Shown: positions 1-8,423, numbered from the stretch's first letter. The stretch is 64,000 bases of DNA from JAIQFF01 sp963725615 (GCA_963725615.1 CAVRZO010000002.1:124001-188000); one strand, 5' to 3'. Notes: generated from the sequence alone by a model not told the origin. Translations and numbers: made by a program.

Positions 1-375
1 GCCGCGCTCGAGAACCAGATCACCACACGTAATGCAGATCGGGTGAAGGCCAAGGTGCTCTGTGAGGGAGCGAATGGGCCCACCACCGCCGAGGCTGATG
101 AGATTTTGGTGGACAAAGGTGTGTTCGTCATTCCTGACATCCTCGCCAACTCCGGCGGAGTAACCGTTTCCTACTTCGAGTGGGTGCAGGACCGTCAGGG
201 ATATTTCTGGACCGAAGCAGTGGTCAACGATTATCTGCAGCACACCATGCGGACTGCTTTTGCGGAAGTGCTGAAGTACGCCGAGACCCACAACGTCAGC
301 AATCGCATTGCAGCCTACATGCTGGCCATCGACCGGGTTGCCTTTACGCTGCGGCAGCGAGGAATCTACGCATAA
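1..375 (+). CDS. gdhA: Glutamate dehydrogenase, C-terminal part (cut by window start)
   Basis: This is the C-terminal 124 codons of a Glu/Leu/Phe/Val dehydrogenase; the frame is open from base 1, so the gene begins outside the window. The visible part is the end of the NAD(P)-binding domain: CEGANGPTT, then DKGVFVIPDILANSGGV, then SYFEWVQ, all hallmark segments of hexameric GDH. The enzyme interconverts glutamate and 2-oxoglutarate plus ammonia in the cytoplasm. The match is to GDH rather than leucine dehydrogenase because of the YFEWVQ segment. A membrane protein gene follows after 14 nt, so the two may be co-transcribed. Cofactor preference cannot be judged from this fragment. Confidence 0.93.
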   Translation, partial: AALENQITTRNADRVKAKVLCEGANGPTTAEADEILVDKGVFVIPDILANSGGVTVSYFEWVQDRQGYFWTEAVVNDYLQHTMRTAFAEVLKYAETHNVSNRIAAYMLAIDRVAFTLRQRGIYA

Positions 376-389
376 AACTGGACCGGTGG

Positions 390-1394
390 ATGAACCCACA
401 CCCCTGGTGGCGGCGAGTCGCGGGTGTCGCGGGACGCGGATTGGCTTTACTTTTCGTCATATTGATCTCCGGCTGGGCGGTGGCGGCGTTGTATTTCGAC
501 CTGCTGCCCGGCCCCTCTCTGCGAACTGTTGCGGCGTCCGGGTACGGGATCGCAATGCTAGCGACGCTGCTGGTCTTCCGAGGACGCGGCAGAGGAATCG
601 CAATCTGCGTGGCGGCATTCGTTCTGGTGCTGGCCTGGTGGCTTACCCTCAAGCCGTCGAATGACCGGGCCTGGCAACCCGACGTGGCGCAGACCGCATG
701 GGCGGAAATAGACGGCGATCACGTCACCATTCACAACGTTCGCAACTGCGACTATCGCACCGAGGGCGACTACACGCCGCATTGGGAGACTCGCTCTTTC
801 GACCTTTCGCAGATACGCGGCATGGATATCTTTTTCACCTACTGGGGCTCGCCCTGGATCGCGCATCCGATCGTCAGCTTCCAGTTTGGCGACAACGACT
901 ACATCGCGATGTCCATCGAGACGCGGAAGGAAGTTGGCGAAGTGTACTCTGCCGTCCGTGGTTTTTTCCGCTATTACGAGCTGATTTACACGGTGAGCGA
1001 TGAGCGCGACGTGGTGCGTCTGCGCACCAATTTCCGCAAGGGTGAAGAAACGTATATTTTTCACACGCTGGCCACGCCCGAACATGCGCGGGCTACTTTC
1101 CTGAATTATCTGAAAAAGATAAACCGGATTCGAAACCGGCCAGAGTGGTACAACGCGCTGACCAACAACTGCACCACCAACATCGCTGCCGTGGCGGGAG
1201 AGCCGCAATGGGACTGGCGCGTTTTTCTGAACGGACACGCCGACCAGATGCTTTACGAACGAGGGGATCTGGCGACGGGAAATCTTTCATTCGCGCAGCT
1301 TAAAGAGCAGGCACATATCAATGCCGCGGCACGGGCCGCGGGAGATGATCCCGATTTCTCTCGCCGTATTCGGGAAGGTCGCGCGGGATTTTAG
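390..1394 (+). CDS. DUF4105 (Lnb N-terminal periplasmic domain) membrane protein
   Basis: This 334-residue protein has three N-terminal hydrophobic segments (about residues 14-37, 46-63 and 69-86) followed by a soluble DUF4105 domain. Typical features of that domain are seen: the NVRNCDYR segment, SHF-like 'IVSFQFGDNDYIAMSIETR' and the Cys-containing LTNNCTTNI. In family members the His/Cys pattern suggests a papain-like fold outside the inner membrane, but the substrate is unknown. The ATG at 390 was chosen because homology and the first membrane segment begin there; the open frame upstream overlaps gdhA. It lies 14 nt after gdhA on the same strand. Function is only known at domain level. 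Confidence 0.8.
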   Translation: MNPHPWWRRVAGVAGRGLALLFVILISGWAVAALYFDLLPGPSLRTVAASGYGIAMLATLLVFRGRGRGIAICVAAFVLVLAWWLTLKPSNDRAWQPDVAQTAWAEIDGDHVTIHNVRNCDYRTEGDYTPHWETRSFDLSQIRGMDIFFTYWGSPWIAHPIVSFQFGDNDYIAMSIETRKEVGEVYSAVRGFFRYYELIYTVSDERDVVRLRTNFRKGEETYIFHTLATPEHARATFLNYLKKINRIRNRPEWYNALTNNCTTNIAAVAGEPQWDWRVFLNGHADQMLYERGDLATGNLSFAQLKEQAHINAAARAAGDDPDFSRRIREGRAGF

Positions 1395-1408
1395 GAATCA
1401 CCACCAGC

Positions 1409-1522
1409 CACGTGGGGACAGCCGCCCTCGGCTGTCCGGTCGAGCAACGCTCGACTGCCTTCTGCCGAAAAGCTAAATCTGGGGAGCTTCGCTGGACAGC
1501 CGAGGGCGGCTGTCGCACGTGG
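1409..1522. repeat. Family A inverted-repeat element (A1)
   Basis: Left arm 1409-1438 and right arm 1494-1522 are near-complementary and both end in CCACGTGG-type sequence. The GC-rich core of the arms reads ACAGCCGCCCTCGGCTGT. The loop contains a smaller GTCGAGC/GCTCGAC hairpin that recurs in the copy at 4833-4953. The element sits between two convergent genes, so it may also end transcription from both sides. Confidence 0.85.
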
Positions 1523-1530
1523 TCTGTGCA

Positions 1531-1582
1531 GAGGGCTCCCACCCTCTCGCAAGGTACGCGAGGAGGGTGGGGCACCCTGAGA
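1531..1582. repeat. Short family E hairpin (E3)
   Basis: CCCACCCTC and GAGGGTGGG surround a CTCGCAAGGTACGCGAG hairpin. The same sequence occurs as one arm of the longer elements at 56531-56693 and 60413-60577. It lies directly upstream of the stop codon of the convergent sugar dehydrogenase gene. Confidence 0.75.
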
Positions 1583-1597
1583 TGAGAATCGGCACCC

Positions 1598-2770
1598 TTA
1601 CTGGGAGACCAGTTTCAGGACGATGCCGGCGCCGTAGTCGACTACGTATACTTCTCCAGCGGCATCCTGGCCGAGAGACGAGATAGTGCGACCGGTGGTG
1701 AGGAGGTCGTTACGAGTGAAGGTGTTGGCCGGCGATTCGGTCAGGCTGAATATCCTGCCGGTGAGATCGCCAAAGACGTACTTGTTCGCCAGGCTGGGGA
1801 TGGCGGTGCCTTTGTAGACGTATCCACCGATGACGGCGATGCCAATCGAGTGGTCATATTCGGCAATCGGCTGGATCTTGCCGCTGGTGTCGCAGCCCGA
1901 GGATGGGTTGAAGCAGTGCGCGCCTTCCATTACCCTCCAGCCGTAGTTTCCGCCCTTTTGGAGTATGTCAACTTCTTCAAAGCTTCCCTGGCCAACGTCG
2001 GCCACGAAGATGCGGCTGCTGCCGCGCTCCTGCGAAAAGCGCCATGGGTTGCGCAAACCGTAGGCAAAGATTTCAGGCGATCCGCTGCCGCCCGCGAAAG
2101 GATTGTCCGCGGGAATTGCGTACTGCAGGCTCCCCGTAAAGGGGGGATCCACTCCGATGCGAAGGATCTTTCCCAGCAACGAGAACAAGTTTTGGGCATT
2201 GTTGAGGGGATCGCCGGCGTCGCCGCCGTCCCCCAGGCCGATGTAGAGAAACCCATCGGCGCCAAAGGCCAACTGGCCGCCCTTATGGTTGGCAAACGGC
2301 TGGTTTACGGTCAGCAGGATGCGCTCGCTGTTAGGGTCGGCCTGGTTGGGGTCGGTGGCGGAGGTCTGGAACTCGGCAATGACGGTCTGACGGCTGGGGG
2401 AGCTCCTGGTGTAATTCACATAGAACTTACGATTGGTGCTGTAGTTGGGATGGAAGGTTAGACCCAACAGGCCTTGTTCCTGTCCGTCGAAGTTCACCAG
2501 GCTCTGGATGTCCAGAAAATTTTCCGACCGCAGGGCCCCGTTTTCGATGATCCGGATGGTCCCGGGTTGTTGCACCACGAAAAAGCGGCTGTCGCCCGGC
2601 GGGCTTTCCAGACCGAGGGGACCGCTAAGGCCACTTACCACTGTGGTCAGAGCCAGAGTACCTGGGGTTGGGTTGGGCGTCGGAGGCGTGGTAGCGCCAC
2701 CTCCACAGCTGGGCAACAGAAGAGCCAGCAGTAACAGGGAACTTACTGGCAAGAAGTTTTTGAGTGACAT
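1598..2770 (-). CDS. PQQ-dependent sugar dehydrogenase, lipoprotein
   Basis: This 390-residue protein belongs to the soluble glucose/sorbosone dehydrogenase beta-propeller family. It begins with a lipoprotein signal (LLLLALLLPSCGGG, Cys near residue 25) followed by a Thr/Pro-rich linker, so it is probably membrane-anchored in the periplasm. Family motifs visible are GLLGLTFHP, NHKGGQLAFG, GLGDGGDAGDP and GLRNPWRFS, which build the PQQ and calcium site. It should oxidise a sugar or alcohol outside the cytoplasm; the substrate cannot be told. The ATG at 2770 was chosen over an upstream in-frame start because it opens directly on the signal peptide. Confidence 0.88.
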   Translation of the reverse strand: MSLKNFLPVSSLLLLALLLPSCGGGATTPPTPNPTPGTLALTTVVSGLSGPLGLESPPGDSRFFVVQQPGTIRIIENGALRSENFLDIQSLVNFDGQEQGLLGLTFHPNYSTNRKFYVNYTRSSPSRQTVIAEFQTSATDPNQADPNSERILLTVNQPFANHKGGQLAFGADGFLYIGLGDGGDAGDPLNNAQNLFSLLGKILRIGVDPPFTGSLQYAIPADNPFAGGSGSPEIFAYGLRNPWRFSQERGSSRIFVADVGQGSFEEVDILQKGGNYGWRVMEGAHCFNPSSGCDTSGKIQPIAEYDHSIGIAVIGGYVYKGTAIPSLANKYVFGDLTGRIFSLTESPANTFTRNDLLTTGRTISSLGQDAAGEVYVVDYGAGIVLKLVSQ

Positions 2771-2936
2771 TACACCAAGCTTATCTGAAGTTCGGGTAGC
2801 CTGAAAAGCCCCGGAGGGCCCGGGTTCAGGGGTGGCGCGAGCGAGGACGCTCGCGCCCACATTGAAATCGATCGGCCATGGGATTTTGTGGCGGCGCGGT
2901 TCTGTGGCAGACTCCCTTGGGACTTATTTATCCAAT

Positions 2937-3830
2937 ATGTTCGGTTCGATCGAAGCGGGTGGAACAAAATTCGTTTGTGGAGTCGGGACCGGGCCGGCCG
3001 ACCTTAAGACGATGCAGTTTCCTACGACCTCGCCCGCGGCCACGCTGGCGATCGCCATTGAGTTCCTGCGCCAGGAATCCGCGGGTGAATTGAAGGCAGT
3101 GGGAATTGGCTCGTTTGGGCCGATTGATCTGCACAGCACCTCACTTACATTTGGCTACGTCACATCCACGCCGAAGGCGGGATGGCAGAACTACAATCTC
3201 GCAGGCACAGTACGCGACGCTCTGGGCGTGCCAGTTGGTTTTGACACCGACGTGGACGCCGCCGCACTCGGCGAGGCGCGCTGGGGCGCGGCCCAAAACC
3301 TGACTGACTTTCTCTATCTCACAATTGGCACCGGAATTGGCGGCGGCGCGATCATCAACGGTCGCGTTCTTCATGGGCTGGTGCATCCGGAGATGGGTCA
3401 CATTCGGGTCCCGCACGATCTGCTGAAGGACCCGTACCCTGGCGGCTGTCCCTACCACGGCGATTGCCTGGAAGGTTTGGCCGCAGGTCCAGCGCTGCAG
3501 GCGCGCTGGGCCAAAGCGGCCCAGGACCTTCCTCCGGACCATCCGGCATGGACTTTGGAAGCGCACTACCTCGCGCTGGGCTTGGCCAACTGGGTGCTGA
3601 CCTTGTCACCACAGCGCATCCTGTTGGGCGGAGGCGTATTGCGCCAGTCGCATCTCTTCGCTCTAATCCGGCGCGACCTGGTGGAACTGCTCAACGGATA
3701 TGTCCGGGCAACCGAGGTGATACGGGATATTGACCAATATGTGGTGCCACCGCAGCTCGGAGGTCAGGCGGGCGTGCTGGGCGGTCTGGTGCTGGCGGAG
3801 CAGGCTTACACGCGACTCGACCGCGAATGA
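2937..3830 (+). CDS. ROK-family fructokinase
   Basis: This 297-residue sugar kinase starts MFGSIEAGGTKFVCGVG, the phosphate-binding loop of ROK kinases. The catalytic aspartate lies in FDTDVDAAALGEA, and TIGTGIGGGAIING is the second glycine-rich loop. The zinc site typical of ROK fructokinases is present as HPEMGHIRV followed by CPYHGDCLEG. It should phosphorylate fructose to fructose-6-phosphate with ATP. The ATG at 2937 fits the family N-terminus; the frame is open upstream but not conserved. It stands alone, divergent from the sugar dehydrogenase gene. Confidence 0.9.
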   Translation: MFGSIEAGGTKFVCGVGTGPADLKTMQFPTTSPAATLAIAIEFLRQESAGELKAVGIGSFGPIDLHSTSLTFGYVTSTPKAGWQNYNLAGTVRDALGVPVGFDTDVDAAALGEARWGAAQNLTDFLYLTIGTGIGGGAIINGRVLHGLVHPEMGHIRVPHDLLKDPYPGGCPYHGDCLEGLAAGPALQARWAKAAQDLPPDHPAWTLEAHYLALGLANWVLTLSPQRILLGGGVLRQSHLFALIRRDLVELLNGYVRATEVIRDIDQYVVPPQLGGQAGVLGGLVLAEQAYTRLDRE

Positions 3831-3843
3831 CATGCCCGCTGCT

Positions 3844-4020
3844 TCAGTCGCCGGGAGGATAAGAGGCGGTGTTGGGCATTTCTATCCAGGGAACGTGGCA
3901 CTGGCGCTGTTCCAGTTCGAAACGGGCATCTTCTTCAGTGACCTGATCTGAGGTCTGTCCGCACTTCGTGCAGAACCATTCCTGGGTGGCGGGATTCCAA
4001 ACGATGTTTTCGTGTCTCAT
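3844..4020 (-). CDS. Small CxxC protein (58 aa), function unknown
   Basis: A 58-codon frame runs from ATG at 4020 to TGA at 3844. Its product begins MRHENIVWNPATQEWFC and holds a CTKCG pair followed by a lone Cys-His (QCHVP) about 22 residues later, which could form a small zinc site. The WNPATQEWFC start resembles short proteins that describe treble-clef or rubredoxin-like folds, but I do not recognise a family. It is the last of three small genes in a row on the minus strand, with no convincing ribosome binding site of its own. Confidence 0.5.
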   Translation of the reverse strand: MRHENIVWNPATQEWFCTKCGQTSDQVTEEDARFELEQRQCHVPWIEMPNTASYPPGD

Positions 4021-4054
4021 GGATTCTTAGCCATGCACGAAGCAGCGATCGTTG

Positions 4055-4258
4055 CTAGGGTAATGAAGTTTGCGGATCGGAAGGCGCCAGCGTTGGCTTT
4101 CCATCGCGCGATCGGTTCAGCACAGACAGCATCTGCCGGGCGTTCTCATCATCCGGTGTTCCGGGTGCCTCAAGTTCTGCCTTGGCGACGCCGGCGTCCA
4201 GGACTTGAAACGATGGAGCGCTGTAGGGCTTTTTTGCGACTTTGAGATCCCGATCCAC
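4055..4258 (-). CDS. Small protein with KKPYSAPSF motif (67 aa), function unknown
   Basis: The product begins MDRDLKVAKKPYSAPSFQVL and is rich in charged and small residues; no membrane segment or cysteine is present. The GTG at 4258 was chosen because a GGAGG ribosome binding site sits 7 nt upstream; the ATG 42 nt further upstream has none. The PYxxPxF-x-x-L-x-x-G pattern recalls leader peptides of ribosomally made peptides, but no maturation genes are near. It lies between two other small minus-strand genes. Confidence 0.6.
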   Translation of the reverse strand: MDRDLKVAKKPYSAPSFQVLDAGVAKAELEAPGTPDDENARQMLSVLNRSRDGKPTLAPSDPQTSLP

Positions 4259-4528
4259 AGTTGCACCTCCGACCCGGGTTCGACTGGTCCGTACGGCCAT
4301 CCCCAGCAGATTTTCTGAACTGATCTTTAACGGGCGAATGACCTGGAGGAATTGTTACAGCAAAAACTTCGGGTGAAGAAAAAGAACCAATCAGGGTCGC
4401 TTTTCCGACGCGATCCGATGTGAGCTGCAATGGACTGGGAGTTGCGGGGAGGACGGGCGGTTCTATTTTTTGGAGCGATAGAGTGCGCTCAAATTTCAAA
4501 CGACTTGCGGCAGAAAGAATGTTGCAGG

Positions 4529-4717
4529 CTAGTTGGATGGTTCCAGAACACCCTCGGTGGTGATCCGGTTGGCCTTGCGGATTTCGGCGGCAACTTTCAC
4601 CAGCGCCTCATCAGCGCGTGCCGCGCCGTCATCTGAAATCATTGAACTGGCGGCCAAGGTGAACAGCAGCGCGTCTTCCTGCTTATCAAAGTAGAGAACG
4701 ACCTGACTCGCTGCCAT
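4529..4717 (-). CDS. Small acidic protein (62 aa), function unknown
   Basis: The product reads MAASQVVLYFDKQEDALLFT at its start and ends TTEGVLEPSN. A strong ribosome binding site (GGGAGG) lies 8 nt before the ATG, which supports a real gene. Predicted content is one beta strand followed by two helices; no known motif is visible. It heads a series of three small minus-strand genes with spacers of 270 and 34 nt. The 228-nt spacer 4301-4528 after it shows no clear feature. Confidence 0.6.
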   Translation of the reverse strand: MAASQVVLYFDKQEDALLFTLAASSMISDDGAARADEALVKVAAEIRKANRITTEGVLEPSN

Positions 4718-4832
4718 GTGAAATGCCTCCCGGGGTTTGTCTCTGGAAATGATAGGCCGAATGGGCCGCGGATTGGATGTACTCTCTTGATGCCTCCCGG
4801 ATAAAGCACAGGGACCACTTAATCACCACGGA

Positions 4833-4953
4833 CCACGTGGGCACAGCCGCCCTCGGCTGGCCAGTCGAGCAAGCTCGACCGCCTTTTGCCGAGAGCCGAA
4901 CCTGGCGGAGCCGTTGCTCCACCGGACAGCCGGGGGCGGCTGTCCCCACGTGG
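4833..4953. repeat. Family A inverted-repeat element (A2)
   Basis: Left arm 4833-4860 and right arm 4922-4953 are complementary and carry the same ACAGCCGCCC core and CCACGTGG ends as A1. The loop also matches A1 (GTCGAGC..GCTCGAC followed by GCCTTTTGCCGAGAGC), showing the two are copies of one element and not just similar hairpins. It lies between divergent genes, so here it cannot be a terminator for either. Confidence 0.85.
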
Positions 4954-4998
4954 TTCGTGGCGGCGAAAGAAGTCAAGCATCCGTCCTGCTAAAATCCC

Positions 4999-5745
4999 TT
5001 GGTGCTCCGAACCATCCTCATTGTTGTGATGTGTCTCGGCCTGGGTTTGCTGGCGATGGCGCAACAATCGTCGCAGCCGCAGGTCAAAGTGAATGTTCTG
5101 AACGTGTGTTCGCCTTCGGCTGCGGAACAGCAGGAAATCGCTTCCGCGCTGGCCCGCGTTCCCAAGCAGCCTCTCTTTGGTCTCGACTTTGAGATCGATC
5201 GCGGGAGAACCAGCCTCGAAGTGGGGCCGGGGTTTCTCCAGCCTGGATCCGGCGGACAGATGTCTTCCGATCCGGGTACCGCCAACTGGGTTCGCATCCG
5301 GCGTGAGTTTTCCGTGCAGGCGCTTTTTTCGACGGTGCAATACTCGTTCAGCGTCGATCCGAAAAACATGGTGGAAACGCTGGTCTTCCGGGTACGCGAT
5401 CCCAAAGACCTGATGCAGGTTTCGATCGAAGACAGCGCCTCGGCTGTGACCACGCCGGCCACGATGCTCACCAGCGGCACGCCAGCCAGCCGGATCAAGC
5501 TGGAGCGCTTCGGCAAGTCGTCGGTTGTGCTGGCCCGGTGCTCCGGATCGGAGGCGGGTCCGCCGCCCGATCAAAGCGCGTACGAGCCGCTGTTTCAGAG
5601 CGCGTCGGCAATACTCTCAAATTATCGGGGTCTGCTGGGCGCTCGAACTACGGTGCCGGATGAACTCGATCGGGTCGCGGGCGTGGCGGAGAAGAAGGCA
5701 GAGCGATCGCCTTCCGCGAAGAAGCCTGCGCCGAAGAAAAAATAG
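4999..5745 (+). CDS. Secreted protein with Lys-rich tail, function unknown
   Basis: This 248-residue protein has an N-terminal signal peptide (TILIVVMCLGLGLLAMAQ) and so is exported. The mature part shows no motif I recognise; it ends in a low-complexity basic tail (SAKKPAPKKK). Two non-ATG starts are adjacent (TTG at 4999, GTG at 5002) and cannot be separated by sequence. It stands alone between element A2 and trxB. A short GGAGGGC/GCCCTCC hairpin follows its stop codon at 5756-5775. Confidence 0.65.
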   Translation: MVLRTILIVVMCLGLGLLAMAQQSSQPQVKVNVLNVCSPSAAEQQEIASALARVPKQPLFGLDFEIDRGRTSLEVGPGFLQPGSGGQMSSDPGTANWVRIRREFSVQALFSTVQYSFSVDPKNMVETLVFRVRDPKDLMQVSIEDSASAVTTPATMLTSGTPASRIKLERFGKSSVVLARCSGSEAGPPPDQSAYEPLFQSASAILSNYRGLLGARTTVPDELDRVAGVAEKKAERSPSAKKPAPKKK

Positions 5746-5755
5746 GACAGCCAGC

Positions 5756-5822
5756 GGAGGGCGGGACGCCCTCCGGACAGCCGGCGGGCCTGTCCTGAGC
5801 GAAGTCGAAGGAACGCCTGCGC
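5756..5822. repeat. Short GC hairpin and 'CCTGAGCGAAGTCGAAGG' block
   Basis: GGAGGGC and GCCCTCC face each other just after the stop codon of the secreted protein, followed by an ACAGCCGGCGGG block (shared with family G) and CCTGAGCGAAGTCGAAGG, which occurs again near 8448-8463. It probably combines a terminator with remnants of repeat families. Confidence 0.55.
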
Positions 5823-5882
5823 TGCTTGCATCCAAATCGGAATTTGGCAATCTAAAACTGCACGTGTCGGTCGCACCCAAAT

Positions 5883-6815
5883 ATGGAGAACATTCGCAAC
5901 GTTGTCATCATCGGGTCCGGTTGTGCCGGACATACTGCGGCGCTCTACACCGCCCGTGCCAACCTGAAGCCCCTGGTGATTGAAGGGCATGAGCCCGGAG
6001 GCCAGCTCTCGCTTACCACACTGGTGGAGAATTTTCCCGGGTTCCCCGAGGGCATCCAGGGACCCGAGCTCATCGAGAACATGCGCAAACAGGCCGGACG
6101 CTTTGGGGCGCAGTATCAACTGGGCCATGTGGTCAGCGTTGATCTGAGCAAGCGACCCTTCGCAGTGAATTTTGGCAAGGAGACGATTCACGCCCGCAGC
6201 CTGATTATCGCCAGCGGCGCCTCGGCACGCTGGTTGGGCTTGCCTGGCGAAAAGGCGCTGATCGGGCACGGCGTTTCCTCGTGTGCCACCTGCGACGGCT
6301 TCTTCTTTTCCGGAAAGGAAATCGCAGTCGTCGGCGGCGGCGATTCGGCCATGGAGGAAGCGAACTTCCTGACCCGCTTCGCCACCAAGGTGACGCTGAT
6401 TCATCGCCGCGATCAGTTTCGAGCTTCGAAAATCATGCTCGACCGCGCCCAGCAGAACAAGAAAATTGAATTTCTCACCAACACCATCGTCGAAGACGTC
6501 CTCGATCCTTCCAGGCAGGAAGTTACTGCCCTCAAGCTACGGGATACGAAGACCGACAAGATCTGGGATTTTCCCACCAGTGCCATGTTTCTCGGGATCG
6601 GCCACATACCGAATGCGCGCATGTTCGAAGGCCAACTCGAGACCGATCAGGACGGATATCTGGTGACCGAGAAAAACGTTTTCACACGGGTGCCGGGCGT
6701 TTACGCCTGCGGTGACGTACAAGATCGGCGCTATCGCCAGGCCATCACGGCCGCTGGCACAGGCTGCATGGCCGCTCTCGAAGCAGAGAAGTTTTTGGAA
6801 GACGAGGGAGAGTAA
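5883..6815 (+). CDS. trxB: Thioredoxin reductase
   Basis: This 310-residue flavoenzyme passes electrons from NADPH through FAD to thioredoxin. The FAD-binding GSGCAGHTAALYTARA is at the N-terminus, the redox-active pair CATC is at about residues 136-139 (SSCATCDGFFF), the NADPH loop GGGDSAMEEA follows, and the C-terminal FAD segment is YACGDVQDRRYRQAITAAGTG. Length and domain order are typical of the low-molecular-weight bacterial enzyme. It is followed after 29 nt by a small zinc-finger gene on the same strand. No thioredoxin gene is in the window. Confidence 0.96.
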   Translation: MENIRNVVIIGSGCAGHTAALYTARANLKPLVIEGHEPGGQLSLTTLVENFPGFPEGIQGPELIENMRKQAGRFGAQYQLGHVVSVDLSKRPFAVNFGKETIHARSLIIASGASARWLGLPGEKALIGHGVSSCATCDGFFFSGKEIAVVGGGDSAMEEANFLTRFATKVTLIHRRDQFRASKIMLDRAQQNKKIEFLTNTIVEDVLDPSRQEVTALKLRDTKTDKIWDFPTSAMFLGIGHIPNARMFEGQLETDQDGYLVTEKNVFTRVPGVYACGDVQDRRYRQAITAAGTGCMAALEAEKFLEDEGE

Positions 6816-6844
6816 CCGAGCTAGTTTCATTCGGAGGAACCCAA

Positions 6845-7114
6845 ATGGCGCGTCCGGCCGCAATCTGCTCCCACCTGGGAGACATCCGACCTGTGAAGCC
6901 AAGCGGTCGAGGCTGCAAAGAATGCCTGGAGATGGGTGACACTTGGGTTCATCTGCGGGAGTGCCTGGGCTGTGGTCATATTGGCTGCTGCGATTCTTCG
7001 AAAAACAAGCACGCCACGAAGCACTTCCGCCAGACCAAGCATCCTATCGTGCAATCCTTCGAGCCTGGCGAAGACTGGCGCTGGTGTTACGTGGACGAAG
7101 TCTTTATAGAGTGA
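6845..7114 (+). CDS. UBP-type zinc-finger protein
   Basis: This 89-residue protein is almost entirely one UBP-type zinc finger, with ligands visible as CKECL, CLGCGHIGCCD, KHATKHFRQTKHPI and a W/C/Y end (DWRWCYV). In eukaryotes this domain binds ubiquitin C-termini; bacterial stand-alone copies have no settled role. The ATG has a GGAGG ribosome binding site 7 nt upstream. It lies 29 nt after trxB and may share its transcript, which hints at a redox or zinc link but does not prove one. Confidence 0.85.
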   Translation: MARPAAICSHLGDIRPVKPSGRGCKECLEMGDTWVHLRECLGCGHIGCCDSSKNKHATKHFRQTKHPIVQSFEPGEDWRWCYVDEVFIE

Positions 7115-7231
7115 CGTCGGGCGTCAGACGTCGGCTCGTTCCCGCTACGCCAGGGACAGCCTGTTCGCGAGCGTTTCGCGTCATATTTACATAAGGACCG
7201 TGATGTCCGACGGCCGAGGTCCGACGCCCGC
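7115..7231. repeat. Imperfect inverted repeat (family B-like)
   Basis: CGTCGGGCGTCAGACGTCGG at 7115-7134 faces CCGACGGCCGAGGTCCGACG at 7207-7226. The arms are built of short GTCGG/CGTC units like the family B elements at 18910-18991 and 24308-24508. It fills most of the spacer between the zinc-finger gene and the proline dehydrogenase gene. Confidence 0.65.
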
Positions 7232-7308
7232 CTTCCTGTGATACAAATCTCTGTGATCTTCATGCACGTGCAGAGCGCCCGCCATCTCGACGCCGGCCGG
7301 GAAGAAAC

Positions 7309-8235
7309 ATGCTGAGGGCGCTTTTCATTTCTCTTTCCGAGAACCGCTGGTTGCGCGGGATGGCTGAGCGGTCTGCGATCGGGCAGCGTCTGTCCAGCCG
7401 TTTTGTGGCGGGCACCCAGGTGGACGATGCGCTGCGCGTCACGCAAGCCGTCAATCAGAAGGGTCTGAGCGTTTCGGTCGACAATCTCGGCGAGAATGTC
7501 ACCAATGCTGACGAAGCCCGCGCCAGTGCCCAGCTCTATCATCAGATGCTGGACGAGGTCTCCAGCCGCCAGCTCAACGCCAATGTCAGCCTGAAGCTCA
7601 CCCACATGGGCCTCGACGTGGACGAGAAACTCGCCCGCGATCTGGTCACCGGGTTGGTGGCGAAAGCGGCGGGGATGAATCCGCGCAACTTCGTCCGGGT
7701 GGACATGGAAGGCTCGCCTTACACCCAGCGCACGCTCGACTTCGTGCACGAACTGCATCGCATGCCGGGTCATGCCGGGGCCGTGGGCGCAGTGATCCAG
7801 TCGTATATGCGGCGCGCGGAAAAAGACATCGAAGCGCTGCTGGCGGAGCGCATTCGTGTCCGCCTGTGCAAGGGGGCTTACAAGGAGCCGGAAGAGATTG
7901 CCTTCCAGAAAAAATCAGACGTGGATGCAAACTACGTCCACCTGATGAAAATTCTGATGAAGAGCGGTGTCTATCACGGCCTGGCGACGCACGACGAGAA
8001 GATCATCAATCAGGCCAAGATATTTGCCACGCGGGAGAATATCCCGCGTGACGCCTTTGAGTTTCAAATGCTCTACGGAATCCGCCGCGACCTGCAGCGG
8101 CGGCTGGTGCGCGAGGGATGGCGCATGCGCGTCTACATTCCATTCGGCACGGAGTGGTATCCCTATCTCATGCGGCGACTGGCGGAACGGCCGGCGAATG
8201 TGTTCTTCATCGCCAGGAATTTGTTGCGGAAGTAG
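7309..8235 (+). CDS. Proline dehydrogenase (monofunctional)
   Basis: This 308-residue FAD enzyme oxidises proline to pyrroline-5-carboxylate. PRODH barrel motifs are in order: SLKLTHMGLDVD, RVDMEGSPYTQRTLDF, QSYMRRAEKDIEAL, RLCKGAYKEPEEIAF, LATHDEKII, FEFQMLYGIRRD and RVYIPFGTEWYPYLMRR (the last two bind substrate). Length matches the short single-function type, not the long PutA fusion; no P5C dehydrogenase gene is near. A weak GGGAAG ribosome binding site precedes the ATG. It is followed by element A3. Confidence 0.94.
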   Translation: MLRALFISLSENRWLRGMAERSAIGQRLSSRFVAGTQVDDALRVTQAVNQKGLSVSVDNLGENVTNADEARASAQLYHQMLDEVSSRQLNANVSLKLTHMGLDVDEKLARDLVTGLVAKAAGMNPRNFVRVDMEGSPYTQRTLDFVHELHRMPGHAGAVGAVIQSYMRRAEKDIEALLAERIRVRLCKGAYKEPEEIAFQKKSDVDANYVHLMKILMKSGVYHGLATHDEKIINQAKIFATRENIPRDAFEFQMLYGIRRDLQRRLVREGWRMRVYIPFGTEWYPYLMRRLAERPANVFFIARNLLRK

Positions 8236-8298
8236 TGGGGGTGCGGGCGCCCTCGCCCGTGCGCCCTGGCCACAGACCAGTAAGAGGGCTGCCACGAA

Positions 8299-8423
8299 CC
8301 ACGTAGGGGCGGGTGCCCCACCCGCCCGGCCGGGCGAAGCCCGGCAAGTCTTGGTTGATTCGATATTTAAAACCCAGGCGAGCTTCGCTCGCCTGGCCGG
8401 ACGAGGGCGTCCGGTCCTACGTG
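8299..8423. repeat. Family A inverted-repeat element (A3)
   Basis: The element begins CCACGTAGGGGCGGG and ends CCTACGTGG, with GCCACGAA just outside on the left. Inside it carries GCCGGGCGAAGCCCGGC and a CCAGGCGAGC/GCTCGCCTGG hairpin. It is a close relative of A4 at 9543-9663. Another hairpin (CGTGGGCGC/GCGCCCACA) lies at 8500-8521 just before the convergent MarR-GNAT gene stop. Confidence 0.85.

Noticed and set aside
4055..4258. Lasso-peptide precursor
   Set aside because: The KKPYSAPSF motif resembles such leaders, but no cyclase, protease or transporter of that type is near, and the C-terminal part has no ring-forming pattern.
6745..6762. A second sigma54 promoter inside trxB
   Set aside because: TGGCACAGGCTGCA has the right halves but 8 bp instead of 10 between GG and GC, and lies in coding sequence.
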